A program made the position numbers and the translations under genes. Of a stretch of DNA of 64,000 nucleotides, positions 57,398 to 64,000 are shown piece by piece. Position 1 is the first letter of the stretch, and each line of letters begins with the position of its first letter. The stretch is from assembly GCA_019359045.1 (NCBI GenBank), contig JAHHIA010000007.1, forward strand, positions 276,515 to 340,514, in the 5' to 3' direction. This stretch comes from Scytolyngbya sp. HA4215-MV1. GTDB taxonomy: Bacteria; Cyanobacteriota; Cyanobacteriia; Leptolyngbyales; Leptolyngbyaceae. The notes below the pieces were generated by a model that saw only the letters and a program-made list of their open reading frames with translations, did not search any database and had not been told where the DNA came from.

Positions 57398-58120
57398 TTA
57401 GGCGAAAGAAGCAACCAACCAGAACAGCCCATCTACCAAGATTGTACCTAAGACCGCCCCACTGAATGTCCACCCAGGTATCTGCCTAGAACCTAACGGG
57501 AAGATACTGATAATAACAAGAATTATCACCAATGTAGCTGCACAACAAATACCCCAAGCATCGCTGATCTGGGCGAGTGCACCTCGAAGAACGGAAGCAA
57601 CCCCGTCTGGCTCCACCTGCATTAACCTTCTCCAATAGGGAATGAGGTTCGTCAGGTAAAAATATAAATCTGTAATCGCAGTCCCCAATAAAGAACCTAA
57701 ATAAAAATAGCTCCCTACTTTCCCCCACTGGCGGACTAAGCACCACAGTGCAAAGGGAACCCCAATCGCCTCAATCGGCAAATGCAAAAAAGGCTCCCAG
57801 CGAAACCAGCCCCAATAGATCGAGCCTGCCAACCAACTCCAGCTAAAACCTAGCAACAGGTCTCCCCAAAAACGAGTCTTAGGGCGAGACATCAGCTGGA
57901 AACTGAGAAAAACGCCAATTGCTGTGGATGCTAAACCTAGCCAGGGGAGAGTTCGAACCAAAGGCGCTTGCACGAAAACAGGCACCGAGACTAGAAATAC
58001 AGAGGCTGCAAGGGCAACCCACAACTGACTAAAAGTCGCATTCCAAGATACGTGAGGAGAAAAAACTGGCTTCTCTTGAATGGGAGATTCAGTCGCAGGC
58101 TGGGGGGTAAAAGAAATCAA
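57398..58120 (-). CDS. DUF3120 membrane protein
   Basis: 240 residues with six or so hydrophobic helices (VALAASVFLVSVPVFV; WLGLASTAIGVFLSF; FYLGSLLGTAITDLYFYL). Recalled as family DUF3120, cyanobacterial/plastid, function unknown. The soluble N-terminus is about 30 residues. The start is uncertain: the frame begins at TTG 58120 and no ATG is close. It lies 245 bp from the cyclase gene on the same strand. Confidence 0.72.
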   Translation of the reverse strand: MISFTPQPATESPIQEKPVFSPHVSWNATFSQLWVALAASVFLVSVPVFVQAPLVRTLPWLGLASTAIGVFLSFQLMSRPKTRFWGDLLLGFSWSWLAGSIYWGWFRWEPFLHLPIEAIGVPFALWCLVRQWGKVGSYFYLGSLLGTAITDLYFYLTNLIPYWRRLMQVEPDGVASVLRGALAQISDAWGICCAATLVIILVIISIFPLGSRQIPGWTFSGAVLGTILVDGLFWLVASFA

Positions 58121-58251
58121 AATAGTGTTTACCAGGATGATCTTTAACTTTTATTAAGATAGCATATGAGCTTTTTGAATATATTCCATCAGCCTTTCTG
58201 AAGATTCTGGCAGTTTAAGAAAAACACACAGGACTTTTCATCACAACTTTT

Positions 58252-58344
58252 ATGTTAAGAAATATTAAAAACTGGCTAGCTACGATTGGGAGCACTTTAT
58301 TGATCGCTGCAATCGCCGTAGCGGTTCTGATGTTTTTAGATTAG
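58252..58344 (+). CDS. Possible 30-residue membrane micro-protein
   Basis: MLRNIKNWLATIGSTLLIAA followed by IAVAVLMFLD: a basic, short N-terminus and one membrane helix. It ends 30 bp before uppP. Photosynthetic and respiratory complexes often contain such subunits, but it matches none I can name, and no ribosome site is seen. It may be only an accidental frame. Confidence 0.3.
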   Translation: MLRNIKNWLATIGSTLLIAAIAVAVLMFLD

Positions 58345-58374
58345 GGTTGTGAGAGTGTTTTTGGGAGTGAATGT

Positions 58375-59325
58375 GTGGGCAAACTTACAAGCGCTGTAGC
58401 GTGGCTGGGAATGAGTTGCTTTGGGGACAGTTCCCAATGCGGGGGGCAGTTGGTCACAATCGCGATAGCAGACTCTTCACCAACACCAGTCAACCTACTT
58501 AACAGTATATTTGAAGCGTTTGTTTTAGGGATTGTTCAGGGGATCACAGAGTTTTTGCCGATTAGTAGCACGGCGCACCTGTTAGTTTTTACCAAAGTCC
58601 TTAATTGGCAGCTTTTGGGGGAAAAATACTTCGTCGATGCCATTCAATTTGGTAGCGTGATTGCGGTCCTAATCTATTTTTGGTCAGATCTACGTCAAAT
58701 TTTTTCTGGAAGTTGGCAGGCTTTTCAGAGGCAGACCTGGGATCGAGAGGAATGGAAGCTATTTGTTGGGATCGCGATCGGGACGTTACCCGCTTTGATT
58801 GGAGGGCTGCTTTACAAAAAATTATTGCCAGAAACGGCCCAGGCAGCGCTTGAGGGAGCACTGACCATTGCCATCATGTCGATCGTCATGTCTTCCCTGC
58901 TTGGACTGGCTGAAAAGATAGGTCGGCGCAAACGTGGCTTTGATCAGTTGGAAATCCAAGACGGCATTCTTGTCGGTTTGGGACAAATGCTGGCACTGAT
59001 TCCAGGCGCGTCTCGTTCGGGATCGACTTTAACCACAGCCCTGTTTCTTGGCTTGGAGCGTCAGACGGCTGCTCGCTTTTCCTTTTTATTGGGGTTGCCC
59101 GTGTTAGCGATCGCCACTCTTTACCAATCCATCGAAGTTAGACACCACCCTGAGCTGCTGCCTGCACTACTGGTGGGGATTGTTTCAGCCTTTATTTTTT
59201 CTTATCTTTCGATCTCCTGGTTGCTGCGATTCTTGCAACGCCAAAGTACCTGGGTATTTGTCTGGTATCGCCTGGCGTTTGGAGCTGTCCTTTTAACCTC
59301 GCTTGCCATCGGGATCCTGCGGTAG
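58375..59325 (+). CDS. uppP: Undecaprenyl-diphosphatase
   Basis: 316 residues. Removes a phosphate from undecaprenyl pyrophosphate so the lipid carrier can be re-used for cell wall and glycan synthesis; also gives bacitracin resistance. Family motifs are LGIVQGITEFLPISSTAHL near 53-71 and PGASRSGST near 206, with about eight membrane helices. The N-terminus is extended by about 40 residues compared with E. coli UppP. GTG 58375 has GGGAG 7 bases upstream; an ATG at 58411 in frame is the alternative. Confidence 0.94.
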   Translation: MGKLTSAVAWLGMSCFGDSSQCGGQLVTIAIADSSPTPVNLLNSIFEAFVLGIVQGITEFLPISSTAHLLVFTKVLNWQLLGEKYFVDAIQFGSVIAVLIYFWSDLRQIFSGSWQAFQRQTWDREEWKLFVGIAIGTLPALIGGLLYKKLLPETAQAALEGALTIAIMSIVMSSLLGLAEKIGRRKRGFDQLEIQDGILVGLGQMLALIPGASRSGSTLTTALFLGLERQTAARFSFLLGLPVLAIATLYQSIEVRHHPELLPALLVGIVSAFIFSYLSISWLLRFLQRQSTWVFVWYRLAFGAVLLTSLAIGILR

Positions 59326-59367
59326 AATCAGCGATCAGTAGATCTGAAATCTGATCTCCCCCTTCCT

Positions 59368-60714
59368 ATGAGTAACGCGACGATTCACCCCGCTTTAATC
59401 ACCCATGTTCTGCCTGACTCGATCGCGGCAGAAATTGGGTTCGAAAAGGGAGATCAGCTCGTCTCCATCAATGGGCAAAAACCTCGTGACCTGATTGATT
59501 ATCAGTTTCTATGTGCAGATGAGTTTTTAGAGATAGAAGTTCTGGACACAACTGGCAAACCCCACCAAGTTGAGATTGAGAAAGACTATGACGAAGATCT
59601 AGGGCTAGAGTTTGAAACTGCATTATTTGATGGGTTAATTCAGTGCAATAACCGCTGTCCCTTTTGTTTCATTGATCAGCAACCCCCTGGGATGCGGCAA
59701 ACCCTCTACCTCAAAGATGACGACTATCGCCTCAGCTTTCTCTATGGCAGCTACTTGACTCTCACAAATGTGTCAGAACGAGAATGGCAACGGATTCAGC
59801 AAATGCGCTTGTCGCCACTCTTTGTCTCAGTTCATGCAACTGACCCAGAAATTCGCAGCCGCTTGTTAAAAAATCCACGTGCAGGACAAATTTTGCAGCA
59901 ACTCCAGTGGTTTCAAACCCATCGACTGCAAATTCACGCGCAGGTAGTGGTTTGTCCAGGCATCAATGATGGTGAATATCTGACTAAAACCCTCTTAGAT
60001 TTAGCGCAATTCCACACAGGTGAAATTCCGGCGGTTGCTTCAGTCGCAGTTGTGCCAGTGGGACTCACTCGCTTCCGCCCCAGCGAAGATGAACTGATCC
60101 CCGTTAGTCCCGACAAGGCACAAACAGTTATTGCGCAAGTACAAGCGCTACAAACCAAATTTCAGCAGCAGTTTGGTTCTACTGTTGCCTGGTTAGCTGA
60201 TGAGTGGTTTCTGATTGCCGGACAGGCATTGCCTCCAGAGTCCCACTATGAAGACTATCCTCAAATTGGCAATGGTGTGGGGTCAATTCGCCAATTTTTG
60301 AAACAGTTTCAGACAGCAGCACAACAGTTGCCCCGGCAAATTTCCCCAAAACGCAAGTTCATTTGGGTGGTGGGCAATTCGGTGGAGCAAGCTTTTCAAC
60401 CGATTGTGCAGCGCCTAAACCAGGTACAGGGGCTAGAAGTGGAGATGGTCGCGATCGCCAGCCAATACTGGGGACAAACCATAACGGTGACTGGCTTGCT
60501 GACCGGGCATGATTTGCTGGCGACCTTGCACAACCGAGCGCTAGGAGATGGCATCTTACTGCCATCCTTGATGTTGAAGCATGATGATGTGCGCTTTCTA
60601 GACGACATGACTGTAGAAACCGTTGCTCAGAAACTGGGAGCCCGCATTCTACCAGTACATGGTGCAGAAGGGCTAATTACAACCTGCATGCACGAGCTGC
60701 CTCTGGATTATTGA
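59368..60714 (+). CDS. TIGR03279 family radical-SAM-like protein (DUF512)
   Basis: 448 residues. N-terminal PDZ-like segment ([20 protein letters not shown]). CNNRCPFCF (C-x3-C-x2-C) near 93-101 is the iron-sulfur site of the radical SAM type. C-terminal DUF512 domain ends with [12 protein letters not shown] close relative of a widely conserved protein in cyanobacteria and Firmicutes with unknown substrate. Start ATG 59368. Its stop overlaps the nadA stop by 7 bp, tail to tail. Confidence 0.9.
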   Translation: MSNATIHPALITHVLPDSIAAEIGFEKGDQLVSINGQKPRDLIDYQFLCADEFLEIEVLDTTGKPHQVEIEKDYDEDLGLEFETALFDGLIQCNNRCPFCFIDQQPPGMRQTLYLKDDDYRLSFLYGSYLTLTNVSEREWQRIQQMRLSPLFVSVHATDPEIRSRLLKNPRAGQILQQLQWFQTHRLQIHAQVVVCPGINDGEYLTKTLLDLAQFHTGEIPAVASVAVVPVGLTRFRPSEDELIPVSPDKAQTVIAQVQALQTKFQQQFGSTVAWLADEWFLIAGQALPPESHYEDYPQIGNGVGSIRQFLKQFQTAAQQLPRQISPKRKFIWVVGNSVEQAFQPIVQRLNQVQGLEVEMVAIASQYWGQTITVTGLLTGHDLLATLHNRALGDGILLPSLMLKHDDVRFLDDMTVETVAQKLGARILPVHGAEGLITTCMHELPLDY

Positions 60715-61691
60715 AGAAGTGCACTCATTGCCAACATGCGTTGAATGGGGCGCAGTGCAGCAGCTTGAATCCCTTCGGGCAACGTAATTTCGGGAGTGCG
60801 ATTTTTCATTGCCAGATAGAGCTTTTCTAAAGTATTGAGACGCATATGGGGACATTCATTGCAGGCACAGTTGTTTAACGGCGGGGCTGGAATGAAGTGC
60901 TTGTGAGGAGCGACTTTCTGCATTTGGTGAATAATGCCCGGTTCGGTTGCCACAATAAAAGCTGTTTTTTGGCTCTGCTGGATGTAGTTCAGCAAAGCTG
61001 TGGTTGATCCGATATAACTGGCGTGGCGCAAAATGGCTGGCTCGCATTCAGGGTGAGCGATCGCTTCTGCATCAGGATGCTGAATCTGCAATTGCACCAT
61101 TTTCTTTTCCGAAAAAGTTTCGTGCACCATACAGCTGCCCTGCCACAGTACCATCTCACGTCCGGTTTGCTGTATCACATACCGCCCCAGGTTGCGATCG
61201 GGGGCAAAAATAATAGGCTGATTCTCCGGCACCTGGCGGACTAGCTGCACTGCATTGGAGCTGGTGCAGATAATGTCACTCATAGCTTTAATTTCAGCCG
61301 TGCAATTTATATAAGAAATTACCAAATGATCGGGGTATGCCGCCTTAAATTTGGCAAACTCAGCCGGAGGACAACTATCTGCTAGCGAACAACCTGCCTC
61401 CAAATCTGGCAATAAGACCAACTTATCAGGATTGAGAATTTTGGCAGTTTCTGCCATGAAATGAACTCCAGCAAAAACGATGACCTCTGCTTGGGTGCTG
61501 GCTGCCTGTTGCGAAAGCCCCAGTGAATCGCCGATATAGTCAGCAATATCCTGAATGTCAGGCTCCTGATAATAATGTGCCAGGATAACAGCGTTGAGTT
61601 CACGCTTCAGTTGAGCGATCGCTGCAAACAAATCTTTGGGTAAAGACAGTGTGGATCGAGAGAGGGACGGGGAAGCAAGTTGAGTAAACAC
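60708..61691 (-). CDS. nadA: Quinolinate synthase
   Basis: 327 residues. Condenses iminoaspartate with dihydroxyacetone phosphate to quinolinate, using a [4Fe-4S] cluster. Segments [29 protein letters not shown] and the cysteines AGCSLADSC and [10 protein letters not shown] are typical. The frame opens at TTG 61742, but the GTG at 61691 gives the usual N-terminus VFTQLASP. A partner of nadB in the same window. It ends inside the tail of the TIGR03279 gene (7-bp convergent overlap). Confidence 0.95.
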   Translation of the reverse strand: MFTQLASPSLSRSTLSLPKDLFAAIAQLKRELNAVILAHYYQEPDIQDIADYIGDSLGLSQQAASTQAEVIVFAGVHFMAETAKILNPDKLVLLPDLEAGCSLADSCPPAEFAKFKAAYPDHLVISYINCTAEIKAMSDIICTSSNAVQLVRQVPENQPIIFAPDRNLGRYVIQQTGREMVLWQGSCMVHETFSEKKMVQLQIQHPDAEAIAHPECEPAILRHASYIGSTTALLNYIQQSQKTAFIVATEPGIIHQMQKVAPHKHFIPAPPLNNCACNECPHMRLNTLEKLYLAMKNRTPEITLPEGIQAAALRPIQRMLAMSALLQ

Positions 61692-61895
61692 GGCAGACTG
61701 GAATAAAAATTGAAGCCTCTTAATTATAGTTTTATTTACCAAAAGTCTGCAATCGTTTTGTATGAGAAATGACTATAAATCCGACAAATGTCGTGCGATC
61801 GCAAAACACTTCCCCCACCCTCCGTCCTTCGCATCGTTCTCAAAACCGAGACTCCATGATTATCCTGAAGAAGGATCGTAAGGAAGCAAAGCATT

Positions 61896-62834
61896 GTGAG
61901 TGAGCAGAATTCAGCAGCCAGTATTAAGATTGCCGTGATCGGAGATGTGCACGGGCTTTGGGACAGCGAGGATGAAGTTGCGCTCAAGCATCTAGGGGTG
62001 GATCTAGTGTTGCTGGTCGGAGATTTTGGCAATGAAGCAGTGGCGCTAGTTCGATCGATTGCATCGCTTGACCTGCCCAAAGCGATCGTCTTCGGCAATC
62101 ATGACGCCTGGTATAGCGCAACCGATTGGGGAATTAAACAGTGCCCTTACGATCGTCAAACCGAAGATTGGGTACAGGATCAGTTGGATATCCTAGGAAG
62201 CAGCCATGTCGGTTATGGCAAGTTAGATTTTCCAGAATTTAATCTAACCGTGGTGGGCGGTCGTCCCTTTAGTTGGGGCGGTGCCACTTGGCGCAATCAG
62301 GAGTTCTATCGGCAACGATTTGGAGTTCGTAATTTTGAGCAATCGACCGCCCGGATTCTCGCTGCTGTTGAGGATGCGGCGTGCGATCGCCTCATTTTTT
62401 TGGGACATTGCGGTCCAGCAGGATTGGGCGATCGTCCAGAAGATCCCTGTGGACGCGATTGGAACCCATTGGGTGGAGACTTTGGCGATCCTGATTTGGC
62501 AGATGCGATCGCCGAAACGCGGGCAGCCGGAAAAGTCGTTCCTCTGGTCGCTTTTGGGCACATGCATCACCAACTGCGGCATACCCAAGCCAGACTGCGC
62601 ACCCCTTTGCAAGTCCACAACAGCACCGTGTATCTCAATGCTGCCAGCGTGCCCCGGATTCTCAAAACTGAGCACAATTGCCTTCGCAACTTTGCGATCG
62701 TCACTTTGCAAGGTAAAACGATTACTCAGGCTTCACTCGTCTGGCTAGATCAAACCTTGGCTCAAGTCTCTGAACAAGTACTCTTTTGCTCAAAAGACTT
62801 GAGCATTTCTCTTAACCTGCCCGCCGGACGGTAA
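61896..62834 (+). CDS. TIGR04168 family metallophosphoesterase
   Basis: 312 residues. Calcineurin-like phosphoesterase motifs in order: IGDVHG (14-19), VGDFGNE, FGNHDAW, GHCGPAG and GHMHHQL, all metal ligands present. The substrate is unknown; the family is cyanobacterial and plant-related (recall). Start GTG 61896, 7-bp from a GGA-rich stretch. Its last 23 bp overlap the 3' end of the convergent surface-protein gene. Confidence 0.88.
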   Translation: MSEQNSAASIKIAVIGDVHGLWDSEDEVALKHLGVDLVLLVGDFGNEAVALVRSIASLDLPKAIVFGNHDAWYSATDWGIKQCPYDRQTEDWVQDQLDILGSSHVGYGKLDFPEFNLTVVGGRPFSWGGATWRNQEFYRQRFGVRNFEQSTARILAAVEDAACDRLIFLGHCGPAGLGDRPEDPCGRDWNPLGGDFGDPDLADAIAETRAAGKVVPLVAFGHMHHQLRHTQARLRTPLQVHNSTVYLNAASVPRILKTEHNCLRNFAIVTLQGKTITQASLVWLDQTLAQVSEQVLFCSKDLSISLNLPAGR

Positions 62835-64000
62835 TTGTTGCAGTCTCAATCGCGGTACTGAAGGCAGTTGTGCCACCATTGAGGGTGGTGTCTACCCCAA
62901 ATGCACCATTCGGGCTGCCATTCGTTGCATCCCAGGCTCGAAAAGTAATAGTCGCCGTACCCACGAAATTATTCGCAGGTACAAAACGGATGGTATTAGC
63001 TAGTGCCGTTGTCAGAACAATGGCTGAAGCAACAGAAACTGTCCCAAAATTCGTCCAAGACTGTCCACCATTGGTGGAATATTGCCAGACTCCATTACTG
63101 GTATCCGCTCCGATGATGGCAATCCCCTGAACGACTTCCACCTGAGTCTGGATATCAATATCGGAAATAATCCCATTCACAAGGCTGCGAACCGTATTTC
63201 CACCCGTGTTGAACTGATTTTGGCGAATCGTTGAGAAGGTTGGAGAACCACTATTATCCAAAACAGGCGCATCATTCACCGGATTGACAATGAGGGTGAC
63301 CGTCGCCAGGTTAGAGTTGGCAGTGCCATCGTAAACCCGATAGGTGAAGCTATCGGTGCCGTTGAAGTTGGCATTAGGCGTATAGGTAAACGTGCCGTTG
63401 CTATTCCAGACTAAGGTGCCAGAGGTCGGATTGCTGACCAGTATTGCAGTCAGCGGATCATTATCGAGGTTGATATCGTTGGCGAGAACTCCCAGCCCCG
63501 TGAGCGTTAAAACATTATCTTCATTGACCGAATAAGTATCATTCACAGCAATGAACAGATCATCCACCGGATTAACAGTCAGGATGACCGTGGTGGGAGC
63601 AGAGTAAGCAGTCCCATCAAAGGCTCGATAGGTGAAGGTATCGGTGCCGTTGAAGTTAGCATTGGGCGTGTAGACGAAGGAACCATTACTATTAAAGGTC
63701 AAGCGACCATTGGCAGGTCCATTCACCAGAGCCGCAGATAGGGCGCTGCCCTCCACGTCCGTGTCATTACTCAACACACCTGCTGCCGGAATCGTCAGGA
63801 TAGTGTCTTCATTCAGGCTGTAACTATCACTCAAGGCTACAGGTGGGTCATTGATGGGGTTGACGGTAATCGTCACTGTTACCGGGTTAGAGTAAACCGT
63901 GCCATCGAAGGCTCGATAGGTGAAGGTATCGGTGCCGTTGAAGTTAGCGCTGGGCGTATAGACGAAGGAGCCGTTGCTGTTGAGGGTCAAGCTGCCGTTG
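62812..64000 (-). CDS. Large repeat surface protein with tandem Ig/cadherin-like domains, 3' end
   Basis: Only the last 396 codons are in the window; the gene continues beyond 64000. At least three repeats of about 95 residues share the pattern GxLxxNSNGSFxYTPxANFNGT, DTFTYRAFDG and VTxTVNPxNDxP (Big_9/VCBS-like). A divergent 120-residue C-terminal domain follows, ending TVRRAG. Such repeats form adhesins or matrix proteins in cyanobacteria. Two repeats are nearly identical at DNA level (for example GGTATCGGTGCCGTTGAAGT recurs at about 63630 and 63930), so recent duplication is likely. No secretion signal is visible in this part. Confidence 0.88.
   Translation of the reverse strand, partial: NGSLTLNSNGSFVYTPSANFNGTDTFTYRAFDGTVYSNPVTVTITVNPINDPPVALSDSYSLNEDTILTIPAAGVLSNDTDVEGSALSAALVNGPANGRLTFNSNGSFVYTPNANFNGTDTFTYRAFDGTAYSAPTTVILTVNPVDDLFIAVNDTYSVNEDNVLTLTGLGVLANDINLDNDPLTAILVSNPTSGTLVWNSNGTFTYTPNANFNGTDSFTYRVYDGTANSNLATVTLIVNPVNDAPVLDNSGSPTFSTIRQNQFNTGGNTVRSLVNGIISDIDIQTQVEVVQGIAIIGADTSNGVWQYSTNGGQSWTNFGTVSVASAIVLTTALANTIRFVPANNFVGTATITFRAWDATNGSPNGAFGVDTTLNGGTTAFSTAIETATITVRRAG

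Overview
The window is 64 kb of chromosome from a cyanobacterium, most likely a filamentous, motile, non-marine one (Leptolyngbya/Oscillatoria-like; the genus is inference). Evidence: photosystem II genes psbI and psbU, the clock-output kinase sasA with its KaiB-like sensor domain, several families known only or mainly from cyanobacteria (DUF3769, DUF3172, DUF3120, the TIGR03279 and TIGR04168 families), very frequent GCGATCGC (HIP1) octamers, and a complete hmp-type chemotaxis locus plus hmpF, which in filamentous species drives type IV pilus gliding. I recognised no tRNA, rRNA, CRISPR array, prophage or intact insertion sequence.

Layout. 1-6.1 kb: the start of a DUF3769 (LptD/OstA-like) gene with psbI upstream of it, an HU protein, a CobD-like PLP enzyme, a degenerate disulfide-reductase-fold flavoprotein, then dcd and a BtuR-like protein without its P-loop. 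6.4-12.7 kb: DUF3172, rnc, a small conserved gene, a large fusion of cNMP-fold, AAA+ and membrane polyferredoxin modules, a secreted pentapeptide-repeat protein and a GT4 glycosyltransferase. 13.5-22.9 kb: sasA, a small conserved protein, a pair of M16 peptidases (one with and one without the zinc motif) and clpB, separated by long non-coding stretches.

23.0-38.5 kb is a motility/taxis island. hmpA-B-C-D-E run on the minus strand (PATAN-type response regulator, CheY, CheW, methyl-accepting protein, and a 2,209-residue CheA hybrid kinase with a long acidic linker and a 54-bp in-frame repeat array). hmpF, the coiled-coil pilus motility protein, is divergent across a 1.35-kb intergenic region. 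A decayed MazF/PemK-type toxin fragment lies at the 3' edge.

38.6-51.5 kb carries housekeeping genes: tilS, a DedA protein, argG, two divergent glycosyltransferases, rpsB-tsf, a transporter-fold/HEAT protein coupled to a cNMP-binding protein, and infC. 51.9-64 kb carries an alpha/beta hydrolase, nadB, psbU, an FHA-adenylate cyclase, DUF3120, uppP, a radical-SAM-like TIGR03279 protein, nadA, a TIGR04168 metallophosphoesterase, and the 3' end of a large surface protein with tandem Ig/cadherin-like repeats. nadA and nadB together supply quinolinate for NAD.

A recurring theme is enzyme folds with altered catalytic residues: the flavoprotein at 3.6 kb, the BtuR-like protein, RNase III, the AAA+ fusion and one M16 protein. 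The AAA+/polyferredoxin fusion is the best candidate for an undescribed system.
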